Assembly: GCA_963995505.1 (NCBI GenBank)
Contig: OZ023188.1
Location: forward strand, 14,025,912-14,089,911
Source of the DNA: Hypericum androsaemum
Lineage: Eukaryota; Streptophyta; Magnoliopsida; Malpighiales; Hypericaceae
Direction: 5' to 3'
DNA length: 64,000 bases
Shown one piece after another: positions 21,295 through 33,089 of the stretch. Positions within the stretch are counted from its first letter, which is position 1. Each line of letters opens with the position of its first letter. A program made the translations under genes and the position numbers. Below the pieces are notes generated by a model. The model was given only the letters and a program-made list of their open reading frames with translations. It was not told where the DNA came from and ran no database searches.

Positions 21295-22771
21295 ATGTCG
21301 GTTTCTTTGACCCGTTTCTCATGGTGGTTGTGGGGTGGGAAAGAGAAAGATCCAGTCTCAAATGGGTCTTCTTTGAACCCTTCGAATGAGTATGGTCTTG
21401 TTGGGGCAAGGGAGCATGATTCGGTTAAGTTCCCTTCTAGGAACTTGGCATCTAATAGGAAAGTGAATCGGAAATGGCGTAGCAGGGAAGAGAGGAGAAT
21501 CGAGAAGCAATGTGGTGATGTTGCATTGATCCAATCTGATGGAGTTTACTTGTCTGGTTCGGAGTCCGATGGGCCGGATTGGTCAATTGGGTGGGTTGAG
21601 CCTCATGGTCGTGGGTTCAGGAGGGATGACGAGGACGATGATGGTTTTGCGGTGCTTGTTCCTTGCTATAGGCCTGGTAGCAAGGAACTGGTGGAGGGTT
21701 CAAATAACCAGCTCTTGAGTGCTATTAAGAATCTACCGAATGAGTTCTCTTCTGGTAAGAATCTTTTTGCTGTTGTTATTCACTTTGTTTCTCGAAATTG
21801 TGTTTTGAATATGGCTGTTGCTTTTGTAAATTAAGAATGATCGTGTTCAACTGTTGGAGCAACTTCCAAATCCTCCAAGTTATTGACTTTTTACTGTTCT
21901 ACGGTTGTTTGGTCTTACTGACGGGTTGTTTTGTGTTACGATAGTTTGGAGAATATAGCAACCTTCTCAGTAAAAATCGTTACGGCGGTACTTGAGAGCA
22001 CAGTCTTGGTTGTCCTTAATCCTCGTCTATCTGATCTGCTCTTTAGCCATAGTAATCTAGTTTCTACGGGCCACTGTTCATTGTTGATTTTCACCTGGCT
22101 GCTTACGGCTCTGCTGCTGAAATTAACAGCTTTTATCGATGACTTTTGAGTTTTTTATAACATTCCGCTGCTGAACCTCTATGATAAACTCAATTTTCAA
22201 CCTCTGTTAGTTTTATGGATCTCTCAACTTGGAGCACAGACATGATCTTCAGCTCTTTGGTTGAATGCCCGGGAAGCTGATGCGTCTCTCAATTTGAAAG
22301 AGATATGAGCTTGTTCTTACTCCCAATTTTGATCTTGATGAATGGGAAAAGTTTGACATCAAAATGAATGTTAATGTTTGTTGCCAGAGGAAGTTTCATG
22401 AAAGTGAACACTGGAAATTCCCTGTGCTAAGCAAATTACAGATTGGAGATCAAGTGAGCTAGTATTTTATGCTCCTACTCTGATTTTAATCGTCCACTCT
22501 ATATTCTGCAAGTTGTTGTGCTAGAAGTACCATCCGTGAACCAACCAAGCAGTATTTGATTGCAGAAAAGGAACTTTTCACTGTGATTTTATTAGGGTTT
22601 TGCTCAAATGCTCGTCTCGTTGGTCCAAACAACCTATGAGCTTCATTTGCAAGAAATTGCATGGGTTCTAATGTTCAAATATGTCTGACCGATGTTTCGG
22701 ATTTTGCTGCATATGCAGAAGGGAAGAACTACGTGGAGTTTCTTTCTTCTCTCCAAAATTTTTGCAGTTGA
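21295..22771 (+). CDS. Conserved plant protein of unknown function, two exons, 170 aa
   Basis: Exon 1 is 21295-21754 and exon 2 is 22719-22771, with intron gtaaga...atgcag of 964 bp. The split codon makes Glu, and the product is 170 aa. The start MSVSLTRFSWWLWGGKEK, a basic middle (KVNRKWRSREERR), an acidic YLSGSESDGPDWSIGW segment with GFRRDDEDDDGFAVLVPCYR, and a C-terminal SSLQNF match my memory of a small plant-specific uncharacterised family. The tiny second exon (17 codons) adds the conserved end. Without splicing, exon 1 runs on for 26 unrelated codons. No transmembrane segment or enzyme motif is seen. A likely poly(A) signal aataaa is near 23119. Function unknown. Confidence 0.8.
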
Positions 22772-23290
22772 CCAATCTGCACAACGCCTTGTGATGGAAA
22801 GGCTTCCTGCGGCGATTACTTCGGTGAACCAAACCTTAGCCGAACGGTTGACACTCTATAAATTCACCGGAGCCGAATATGAAAACTCTTTTTGTGCAAC
22901 ATTCATAACATTGTTGGGGTGATGCAGTGGTTTTAGTTAGTGATGAAGCAGAAGGAGAAGATGGATGCCCTGGCCTGTCACATTTTGTTAGGGGATCTCC
23001 TTTGGATTAGGCTATGACAATCTCTGTCCAATGGGAAAATCTAAGACGTGAAAGGGATTATTTTTCTGTAAATATTCTCAGACGTGAATGTGGAAAACGT
23101 GTTTCTACCACTTGTGTAAATAAATTATGTCACTTTCTGTCATTGATTGATCACTGTGTTTAATTTTGAAAAAATGTTAGGTAGATGTTGTTCTTGGTTT
23201 TATTTCGTATTCAGTAAGAACGATTAGAAATAAGACCACTAGAACATACAAACGTGTATGGTGGAGATGTGGTATAGGACAAGCATTGAG

Positions 23291-24024
23291 GGAATTTTTT
23301 CTCAATGGGTAAAAAACATACATATTTTTTGTAAATAAGTAAAAAGTTATACATATTTCTTAAATAGGTTAAAAAATTATTTAATATTAAAATAATTTGA
23401 ACAAGGCATCCTGTCAAAATAGCACCTCTAGTGTGAACGCTTGATACTTGTCCATTCTTGTCGAGAGCAGAGAGAAAAACTGAATATATATATATATATA
23501 TTTCAATAAATTCATATCAAATATGTGTGAGTAAATTGCTTCCAGGAATTATGGGTAAATTAGATTCAATTCATAAATTGCTGCTAGCAATTATGGGTAA
23601 ATTAGATTCAATTCGTAAATTTATGTCAATACTTTGATATGAATTTATCAAAATATATTAATATTTTTACTTGTAATAGTCTGAAATAATACAAATTAAG
23701 TAATTTTAATCTCGCATATTTTTACTTGGGTAGTTTGTATTTAGTATTTACTTGGCTTGTTTGAAATAATACATATTTATTAGGAGGCGCCAACTCTTTA
23801 GGGCGTCTCTACTAATATATATTTTTTCCGAGTTTTTCTCTCTGCTCCCGACAAGAATGGACAGGTATCGAGCATTCACACTAGAGGCGCCATTTTGAGA
23901 GGACGTCTTCTTCAAGTTTTTTAAATATTAAATAATCTTTTAACCTATTTAGAGAATATGTATAATCTTTTGCTTATTTAGGAAAAATATGTATATTTTT
24001 TTTGCCCATTTGAGAAAAAATCCT
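23291..24024. mobile_element. MULE-type MITE, about 200-bp TIRs, 9-bp TSD
   Basis: The left end ggaattttttctcaatgggt and the reversed right end aggattttttctcaaatggg start inverted repeats of about 200 bp (to about 23490 and from about 23815). Both include cctctagtgtgaa, gtccattcttgtcg and gcagagagaaaaact. The 9-bp sequence agcattgag flanks it at 23282-23290 and 24025-24033. The interior is AT-rich with a partial internal duplication (aattatgggtaaattagatt at about 23549 and 23591). No coding capacity. It lies just past the probable 3' end of the 21295 gene. Confidence 0.85.
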
Positions 24025-24033
24025 AGCATTGAG

Positions 24034-26159
24034 CTATCTCTAGCAGCTAATTTTGGTCATCGACTCGGCTCAAATACGTTTGAGGTCCTCATCCCTCGGT
24101 TATCTTTTTGTTTATAGTTTGGATATTGAGTGATTCAAATTTGAACTGGTGAAATATTTGAAAAGAGTTTGAATAAATTTTTTTTTATTAATGTATAACA
24201 ATTTTCTCATTAGTTAATTTAAGTGCGTGTTTCTATGGCTCGATTATCTAACAAGTAGGTGGGTGTATGTACAGAACGGGCATCTCTTGCTCTCTTCCGG
24301 GACAAGAAATTGGTTGCCTTTTCCTAATTATGGTCTGGTCTGGACGTTCGAAAGGAGGTAAGAAGTCTGAGTAGGTCAGTGCCTTCCACGTTCTCATGGA
24401 ATCCCCCATTTTCCTCGGCAATTTTGATCGAGCAAGCACATGACATCCCGAACCAACCAACCATATCAGATGAGAGATATGGTGACTTTTTGTACTATCT
24501 ATCACACGCCATCAATAGATGTGTATACATAACACAATATGAACGTGCTCAACGATTAAAAGATGGTCGAGCGTTCTTGAGTTTTATAGGTATGAATAAT
24601 TTTTTGGAAAAATTTCAATTTAATGTTCTGTAATTTGGTCAATGTGCACTTACGATCCTTTAGTTTAAACCTTTAGTTTAAACGTGTTTGCTTGACTTGA
24701 CGCTTAGCAACTTAGACAATTTGCCCAGATATATGACCTGAAACAACGTCGTTTTTTGGGTGATGTGCAATGCCAACTCAGCATTTTTTTCCCGTGGGCG
24801 ATGAGTTGCCTCGGATATAAATTTCTGAAGAGTCCCTAATTTATTTTTAAATTTTCAAATAACCCATCACTAGGCGGACTCCATCTTTTTTTTAATTTTT
24901 TTTCAAATGTTTTAAGGGTGATAAGTTGGTGCTCGAATATCCAAATAATTTTTTTTTCATTTCACGTAACTTTTCGAGCTGTAAGCATATATCTCAAAAG
25001 GCTATGCGAAACAAAAAAAATTCATTTAGACAATCGAACAACAACCTAGAACACTTTAGAAAATTCAAAAAAATTAACAAGTATCCGAAGTCTATTATTT
25101 TTTTAAAATTTTTCAAGTTTTATAAGTTGGTACTTGATTGTCCGAATGAGTTAATTTTTTATTTCACTTAATTTTTTGCGTTGTGCGCGTAGAATTAGTA
25201 CAAGAAATTTTCATAAATTTGAAAGTAATTATCTTAAGAAGCAATTTATATAGAACTCATGCCGCGTTGATTTGTGTCAAAGGTCCTCGAGAAGTAATTG
25301 CTCAACATCCTCCTATCCACTGTGGAAATAATTGATAATACACAACATCTTTCTAGCCTAAAGGAACCGATAGATTTGTATATTGAATTAGAAATTGAGA
25401 AGAATCATGACTATTTCGAGATGGAAGTTTTAAAAAATACATTGGCCTTTGCCACGTGGCAACAACAGGGGTGGAGTCCACCGTGACTCCGGTATATATA
25501 TTTTTATTTTCTTATTTAAAACTTTATGTTCTGAAAATATATCTACCTTTTGGCTTTTGTTCATTTTGAAAATATATCTAAATTTTTTATTCATTTGAGG
25601 AAAAAAAATATTGATTAAAAAAAACCAATATATGGATAAGCAACTGAAGAAAGATTAACATCTACCTCTTGTGCTAAACCGGCTTGGCATTGGTTGAACG
25701 CGGGTGTTAGGTACAGTCAACCGAACACGAAACCTTGCCAAGCAATTCCCACAAAAATTTACAGCATCAAATATATTACATAGTAATTTTCTCTAAACTG
25801 ATAAAAAGTCTCGATCCTGAGTCGGAACCATTATTAAAATTTAATAATTTCGCTATCACAATAATTAATACTTTTCCAGAAAATATTAGAGCAAAATCTC
25901 GGTCACAATTTTCGCATAAAGTAATTTGAATAAATATATTTTTTTTTTCAAATGTTAATTTATATTTTCAAATATATATATATTTTCAAATGTTACATAC
26001 TTTGCGAATTTGAAAAAATATTTTCAAGTGTTAATTTGTGCTAGATTTACTTATTTCACAACAATTTTAATTCACGCAAATGATTCTAAAGAAAACAATT
26101 CACGCAAATGAATTAAAATTAACAAACAATTTTTACCTGTAACCTAAAAGAATCTTGTT
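24034..26159. other. AT-rich intergenic sequence
   Basis: No gene supported. Weak frames (for example 24379-24633 on the plus strand) match nothing I know. At about 24905-25190 two diverged copies of a roughly 220-bp unit (ataagttggt.ct.ga.t.tcc.aa) lie in tandem. A segment near 25570-25610 resembles the end of the 23291 MITE, so a broken relative may be present. Confidence 0.45.
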
Positions 26160-26545
26160 TTATCCATATTGTAGATGTAATTCATATTGATCAAGCACAT
26201 TTCTCAAACTGCGAATGACATCTTCAACTACTTGCATATCTTCTGTTCCACTTTCCCCAAAACGTCGGAAATACTTAATTTTATGACGTTGCTTGAATCT
26301 CTCTAACCATCCATTTGATAAATCAAAGGATTTTGCATCAGGATACAATTGATTTAGGAAGAACGCACTCTTTTTTTAACAGATCACCAGTAATATTTAC
26401 CTTAATTTGGTAAGTGATTTATGTTTTTATGAGCAGAAAGGTGACTGACTTTTGGCATTTTGAATTTTCATTCAAGTGGCTAACATTGAGTAATTCTACA
26501 CTGTGACGAAGAGTATTGGATATGGTAGATTGGGTGACCTTGAAA
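26160..26545 (-). pseudogene. CENP-B/pogo-like transposase N-terminal fragment
   Basis: Reading the minus strand, 26545-26495 gives AYFKVTQSTISNTLRH, a helix-turn-helix of the CENP-B/Psq type. After a broken stretch, 26348-26160 gives YPDAKSFDLSNGWLERFKQR and FRRFGESGTEDM, the second DNA-binding (Tc5/CENP-B-type) helix-turn-helix, ending LDQYELHLQYG. In intact relatives this leads into a YNMDETGLF-like start of the DDE nuclease, which is absent here. Stops and a frameshift separate the two helices. It is a relic of a pogo-like transposon or a CENP-B-like gene. Confidence 0.72.
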
Positions 26546-27005
26546 TATGCTTATCCTCGAATCATTGTTGGAGACTTTTCTGACTAATATTAGAGTTATC
26601 TTTTTTTATTGACATAGTTCGTTGCGAATCTTGTCGGTCATGGTAACATGGATAGATTGTTTCAGAGCCATATCTATAGAGGCTATTGATAAATTTAGAA
26701 AAATATATACTAATTATTAAGTATTTTTTAGATGAAAGTTTTATCATAAATAGATGTTAATAAATTATTTAGAAATTCAAATAACTATTGAAATTTTTTA
26801 TGAGGTAATAAGTATGATTGTTATTTATTTATTTTTTAGATACTTGAATGTGGTCAAAAAAATAAGTATAATTTTTTGTGACTTGAATACAGACAAAATA
26901 ATTTTTTGCAGTAAAAAAAACGTAAACCTCCCTTATGTGATAACCTCTCTACAGTGATAATTTTCTCTGGTCCCAACAGTATCACTTTAGAGAGATTTTA
27001 CTGCA

Positions 27006-27676
27006 TAGAGATGGCAATGGGTAGGGCATGGTATTGATAGGTCCCCGACGCATACCCTAGTTTTTGGAGGTCGACACATACCTTATCCTCGACCCTGCAA
27101 ATTTTTTATTGTTAGACCTATACCCTACCATCCAGGAGACCCATGGTCTATATGGTTTGCAGGGTAAGACCATTCAACATTCTACTTTTTGATAATTTTG
27201 AATAAGAAAATTAACTTTCATATAAAATGTAAATATATTCAAGATATCTACTACGTTACAAATCAACATTCAATAGAAAATTTAAAAAAATCAAAAATTT
27301 CAATTTAATTTAAATGGTACAAAGTTCGTCCTTTCGAGTTTGAAGTACATAACAATTCAACTAAAGAAAAATATAAAAAGCCGGTTTCTAGTGACCATCC
27401 TTCACGACATCTTTTACGGTGGTTCTGTAATAACATAAGAAATATGTTAAAGTTAACCATAAAATATATAGTATATTAATTGTACATTACAACTAGGATC
27501 TAATTAAGATCTAACTAGGGTACGGTCTCAAGTGGGGTAAAAAGATAAGACCATACTTCTAAACATGGACATATACTCATATCCTATCATAAATCTAGTC
27601 AAAGTCAAAACATCCTAAACATGTAAGATAAAAATAGAATCCGACCTATAAGATATTGATATTTCTGCCATCCCTA
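27006..27676. mobile_element. hAT-like MITE, family A copy 1
   Basis: The ends tagagatggcaatggg and, reversed, tagggatggcagaaat form short inverted repeats. The interior matches the 49010 element over most of its length (shared landmarks ctactttttgataatttt, gagtttgaagtacataa, tcacgacatctt, aatatgttaaagttaac), in the same orientation. I see no clear target duplication here, so it is probably the older copy. Confidence 0.75.
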
Positions 27677-28481
27677 AACAAATATCGTCCTCTTTATTTT
27701 TTCCGACAAGTGTAACAAATATTGTCTTCTTTGTAATTTCCCTTTCCTTACCGATCCATTTGGATTTATCGTAACTTTTTTTAGTAGAATGAATTTGTCG
27801 TAACTTGATATAGCATGCTGATTTTTTTCCCTATTAATTTAACACAATTTTATCTGTATTCTTTTTCAAATCTAATTATAATTGACAAAGTAGAGATTCT
27901 AGATTGTGGTAAGGGTAACCCTTTTGCCGTCCCAGCCGTAGGTGGACGAAACCCTTTTGCTATAATAATTCAGCAATGACACATGCAAAGTAGCGGCAAC
28001 CTTTAACCTCAAAACGTGTTTGTCATATATTCCCTGTCCAAAAAAGCAAAACAAAAGAAAGCCGAGACAATGGATCTCGGCGACAATCACTCCCCTCCAC
28101 GATCCCATAGTTAGACTGTCCTAAAAACCAAAAACAAAAAAAGAAGAAGAAGAAGAAGAAAAGCTACATATGCTCGTTCCTCGTCAACTTCCCCCTATTC
28201 ATTTGGAGACCCTTTCCTCCCTTTTTAATTTCCTTGTTTAAACTAAAAACGATATTGGCTTGCATGTCTCCTCCTACCCTTTGTTTGTTTAACTAAAAGG
28301 GAGGGACAGAGAGGTAGAGAGAGAGAGAGGAAGAGGGCTGCATGTACATTTCCTCCGTAGAATCACCAACCAACCACATTCTTCTTATACAGAGGAAAAG
28401 GCAGAGAAAGAAAGAGATAGAGAAATTCTTGTGTTGATCTGATAGGGAGAGGAGAGCAGAGGAGAGGATTAGAGGAGGAAG
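27677..28481 (+). promoter_or_regulatory. Upstream region and 5' leader of the NET2-type gene
   Basis: Holds no other supportable gene. Contains an aagaag microsatellite near 28140, an AC-poor pyrimidine-rich stretch at about 28180-28220 and a gagagagagaga run at about 28316-28330, typical of plant 5' leaders. The transcription start is not determinable. Confidence 0.4.
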
Positions 28482-31400
28482 ATGTTGCAGAGGGCTGCAA
28501 GTAATGCTTATTCCTGGTGGTGGGCCAGCCACATCAGGACTAAGCAATCAAAATGGCTGGAGCAAAATCTTCAAGGTCCCATTTTACATGCGCATTTTTA
28601 TGATATTGATAGTTTTCTTTTCTCCATCAGTTTTTTTTTTAAATATATATTTTTGGCTTTTCCTTGATGGGATTTGATAGCATTAGCTATAGCTTATTGG
28701 TTATATTGGATCATTTCAAAAGTTGCAGCTTAAGAGCAACCAAATTGTGAGGGTCTTTTTTTTTTTTAATGAACATCGGAGGCTTGCCATGTTAATTACA
28801 TCTGTACATATTTTCAATGGATGATTTCTATTCAGAATTTAGAATCACTTTATTTCATGTTCTTCTTGGTCATACCAAAGGATGTAATTTGCTGCAGAGA
28901 AATTTGTTCAGATTTTTGCGTTTGAAGCTGTGTCTAACGTCTAGCGAGAATCTGAATCCAAGTTATATATATATATATATATATTCGATCAAAATCTGTG
29001 GAAGTTACTTTTATCATGGGAATTAGTCGTATAATCTTTTCTTCTTCTTTTCAGACATGGAAGAGAAGGTTCAGAGTGTGATCAAGCTTATAGAGGAAGA
29101 TGGAGATTCATTTGCCAAGAGGGCAGAGATGTATTACAAAAAGAGGCCAGAACTGATAAACTTTGTTGAAGAGTCCTACCGAGCTTACCGAGCTTTGGCA
29201 GATCGGTACGATCACATGTCAACGGAGCTGCAAAATGCCAACAACACCATCGCCTATGTCTTCCCGGAACAAGTTCAGTTTGCAATGGAAGATGAAGAAG
29301 AAGAGATGTCATCCAAGTTTCCGAAGAAACCTTCGGACGGTCCGAAATCAAACGCTCCGAAGGTCCCGAAGATCCCAAAAGACCTCAAGGGGTTCATAGC
29401 AACGGCCACCAAGAAGTTTCAGCACAAGAAGCCAAACAAACTTTCAGCTGGTGTTCATGCTCCCAGGTCTGGCTTGAGCAAGTCTCAGGGGCTTAAGGAG
29501 ATTGACAAGCTTCAGAAGCATATTCTAGCCTTGCAAACCGAGAAAGAGTTCATCAAAGGTTCTTACGAAAACGGGGTAGCAAAGTACTGGGAGATTGATC
29601 AAGAGATCAGAGAAATGCAGGAGAGGGTCTGCTCGTTGCAGGACGAATTTGGCGCTGGCATCGTCATTGAAGACGACGAGGCTCGGACTTTGATGGCATC
29701 TGTAGCCTTGAAGTCATGCCAGGACACATTGGCTCTGTTGAAAGAGAAGCAAGAGAAATCTGCAGGTGAAGCAGCAATAGAGCAACAGAGGATTCAAGAT
29801 GCTCGAGCCAAGTTGAAGTCTCTCAAGGGTGAGATTTCACCCGGTCTAGCATACGAACAGGCAACCAAGGAAGAGGAGGGATTTGACCAAGCAGTGAATA
29901 ATCAGATCCAGGAGAGGCAGGATTTGGAGGTTCTATGTGAAAAGATCAAGGAGCAGTTTGATATCGACTCGACTCTTACCGTGTCAGAAATGGCAGAGAG
30001 GATCGATGACCTTGCCAACAAGGTGTTCAGCCTGGAAAGTGCGGTTTCCTCGCAGACGTCTCTCATTCAGAGTCTGAGATCAGAGACGGATGAGCTTCAC
30101 GCTCAAATCCGAGGCCTGGAAGACGATAAGTCGACACTGATCAACGAGAAAAGGGATATGCGTGATAAGTTCAAGGAAATGGAAGACAGAATCTTGGAGC
30201 TTCAGAATATGAGCCAGAAAGTCCAAGAGCAGAATATCAATCTGAGAATCCATTTCACGGAAGCACACGTCAATCTGGATCACCTCTCTGAAAAACTAAA
30301 GGACGTGAAGCCTGATGAGGAGGGTCAGACGACGCAACCAATCGAGTTAGGATCTCTAGACAGAGTTGAACCAAAGGTAAAGTTGGAGGAGAAAGCAGCT
30401 TCGGCAATACCGGATTATTCGAGCCTTGGGAAACTAGGGGATGTGAAGCCGGAAGAGAAGACCGAGGTTGAGCCACTAGCAGAGGTGGCATTGACAGGAC
30501 AAGCAGGTTTGGAGAAAAAGGATGACAGCCTTGGAGAAGTTCAGGATGCGAAGCCGGCGGAGAAGAAGCTCGAGGATTCAGCGGGACGAGAAGATGAACC
30601 TACATCTGAAGCCACTATTGGCAAACTGCTGGATACAGAGCAAGTAGAAAAAGAAGAAAAGCCTGATCAATTGGAGATGGTAGAATGTGATCTCAGTACC
30701 AGCAATAAGGAAACAACGAGTCAATCTCAGGCATGGGTTATCTTCGATGACTCTCCTCGGAAAGTTCAGGACCTGAAAATCGAGGGAAGAGCCGGAGAGG
30801 AACCTTCATCCAATTCCACCAGCAACTCTTCTGATGCTCAGGTAACGGAGCTCGAAACTGTGGGGGAAGATGAGCCAGACTGGAAAGAGTTGTTCATGAA
30901 TGGCTTGGAGAATAGAGAGAAAACTCTGCTCACAGAATACACTTCCGTCCTGCGTAATTTCAAAGAAGCCAAGAGGAAGCTCGGTGAACACGAAGAGAAG
31001 AAAGGCGGGACTAGCCTCTATGATGTCACAATGCAGTTGTCAGAGTTGAAGAGTGCCAATGCAAAGAAGGATGAACAGATTCGCGCACTCCGCCAGAAGC
31101 TAAGGTTGCTCCAACCAGGCGGCAGTAGAAACGGATCAGAGAAATCGGCCAATTCTCCGAGGAAAGATAAGCAAGTTTCAGCAGAGCTGAGAGAGTTCCT
31201 GCTGGATCAATCGGGAACTAACTCAGAGATCGAGGAAAAGTTCAGGGCAAACATCGACGAGGTGCTAGAAGAGAACTTGAATTTCTGGATGAGGTTCAGT
31301 TCTACATTTCAACAGATTCAGAAATTTGAGACCGAGGTAAAAGACTTGCAGTCTGAGGCAGGGAAGCTAGAAGATAAGGTAAAGAAGAGTGAAGGGAGTA

Positions 31401-31948
31401 GTACTCCGCGATTATCGCTCAAATCGGACGCAAAGCCTTTGTACAAGCATCTAAGAGAGATACATGCCGAGTTAACAGTGTGGATCGAGAAAAGCACGTT
31501 GCTGAAGGAAGAGCTGAAGAGTAGGTTCTCATCATTGTGTGACATCCAAGAAGAAATAACTGCTGCTTTGACGGATAGCGCGGAAGACGAAGACTTCAGC
31601 TTTACGAGCTATCAAGCTGCAAAGTTCCAAGGTGAGATCTTGAACATGAAACAAGAGAACAACAAGGTTGCTGATGAGTTGCAGGCAGGTCTAGACCATG
31701 TCACCACGCTCCAGCTCGAAGTCGAAAAATCCCTGGCGAAACTGAACGAGAGATTCAAGCTTTCCGGGTCGAAGAACCGTCCGAATATCCAACTGCAGCA
31801 CTCGGAGAGCCGCTCCAGGGTTCCTTTGAGATCATTCATCTTTGGGGTCAAACCCAAAAAGCAAAAGAACTCAATCTTCTCTTGCATGCACCCTGCACTC
31901 AATAGAAAGTACGCCGGTCTGAGATTAAATCCTAGTAAAGGAGTTTGA
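28482..31948 (+). CDS. NETWORKED 2 (NET2)-type actin-binding protein, two exons, 995 aa
   Basis: Exon 1 is 28482-28575 and exon 2 is 29055-31948, with intron gtccca...tttcag. The split codon is Asp. Residues about 10-95 form the NAB (KIP1-like) actin-binding domain: YSWWWASHIRTKQSKWLE, then MYYKKRPELINFVEESYRAYR and LADRYDHMS. FPEQVQF at about 101-107 is the signature I associate with the NET2 subgroup. The rest is long coiled coil (about 170-440 and 625-930) around an acidic, Glu/Pro-rich linker with repeated DVKPEE-like units (about 440-600), and a conserved basic tail (RVPLRSFIFGVKPKKQK). Known NET2 proteins link actin filaments to the plasma membrane in pollen tubes, so pollen expression is likely but inferred. 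Reading frame intact. Confidence 0.92.
28576..29054 (+). other. Intron 1 of the NET2-type gene
   Basis: 479 bp between CTTCAAG|gtccca and cttttcag|ACATGG. It contains a TA dinucleotide run at about 28967-28984. The position, directly after the KWLE motif of the NAB domain, is where NET genes I recall carry an intron. Confidence 0.85.
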
Positions 31949-32795
31949 TTGTCTTCTTGCTTAGTCAACAAGTTGGTTATTTCTCTGCAGAAGCCAAAGC
32001 TTCATTTTTTTTATGTGTCTGGTTTTTTTCACAGGAAATTCCTTGTTATTTTAGCTGTCCACAGTGAGCCACAGGAACAGCAGAATTATCTCATCTTTTT
32101 TGTAACATAGAATACATTGATTCAAGCACTTCTTTTTCCTTCATGAAATTAATGCTAGATTTGGCATGCATATACCCGTTTAATCTGATTCCTTTTCCTC
32201 GAACGAAATCGAGAGTTTCACCTATGTTGTCAATCTCAGATAGCGCCGCGTAAGAATGGAATGAAGTAATTAGGAGCTTGCTCTGACCCAACAAAATACA
32301 AAACCAGAACCAGAATGCTCGGTCACCAAAACCAGTCTTCTCATAACCAGTACTAGATACCAAAAGACTGAAATTGATGCCCCCAGATACTATTATATAT
32401 TTTTGGAATACATAGATTACGCAGATAGTAAATTGATTTCGAATACATAAAACCCAACAACGCATCATCAACCCTAAGTGGAAAATATCAAAACTTTACC
32501 ACTCAAACACGCAAACAAGAACCCACTTTCAGTAAATAAGATGATAACAGATCTTACAAAAAGTCGATGGGTCAATTTTCACCTCTTAAAAAATAAAAAC
32601 CTTATTTTACATGGAACAAACCTAATACCGTCTAAAATTCTTAGTTTACCATTCTAAAAAAAATTCCGTCGTTTAGGCAAACTCGCATAAATTAAAAAAT
32701 AAATAAAAACACACTATAAAACAGCCATCAAAGACTCGAAACAATAAACCCGGCCCCCAAAAACAGTAACAAAAAAAGCTCAGTAGGAAAAGGAC
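31949..32795. other. NET2 3' region and upstream region of SKIP34
   Basis: No gene supported. The minus-strand frame 32091-32471 has no recognisable motif. Sequence 32480-32790 is AT-rich, with A-rich leader sequence just before the SKIP34 start. Confidence 0.5.
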
Positions 32796-33089
32796 ATGTG
32801 CTACGGTCGGCAGCAGCCCGTATCCCCGAACGACCAATCCCCGTCGCTGTGGAGCCCCCGATCGCCGCCGGTGGAGACCCTGCGGGGGAGGCTGGCGGAG
32901 ACGGAGGCGCGGCTGGAGCGGGCGAGGGCGAGGGAGGCCGAGCTCACGCGCCGCCTCGAGGAGATGAAGCGGTTCGTGTCGGTGATGGAGATCCTCGAGG
33001 GCTACCTCAACCGCCGCTTCCGTGAGCAGCAGGACAGCGTCGCCCGCCTCCTCATCTCCTCCTTCTCCCCTGACCTAACCTGTATATAG
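32796..33089 (+). CDS. SKIP34: SKIP34-like protein (SKP1-interacting partner 34), 97 aa
   Basis: A single-exon, GC-rich frame. It starts MCYGRQQ, has a short Ser/Pro-rich region with SPPVETLRGRLAETEARL, then a predicted helix/coiled coil of Arg, Glu and Ala (RARAREAELTRRLEEMKRF, about residues 42-62) and VSVMEILEGYLNRRFREQQ leading to the C-terminus. This layout matches plant SKIP34, a small protein found as a partner of SKP1-like (ASK) proteins. It has no F-box that I can see, so its role with SKP1 is unclear. The C-terminus (SPDLTCI) is less typical. It converges with the U-box gene. Confidence 0.75.
   Translation: MCYGRQQPVSPNDQSPSLWSPRSPPVETLRGRLAETEARLERARAREAELTRRLEEMKRFVSVMEILEGYLNRRFREQQDSVARLLISSFSPDLTCI

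Noticed and set aside
22692..22922. 76-codon frame overlapping exon 2 of the 21295 gene
   Set aside because: Out of frame with the conserved C-terminus and without motif; exon 2 in the other frame is better supported.
27899..28108. 69-codon minus-strand frame upstream of NET2
   Set aside because: No motif and no splice support.
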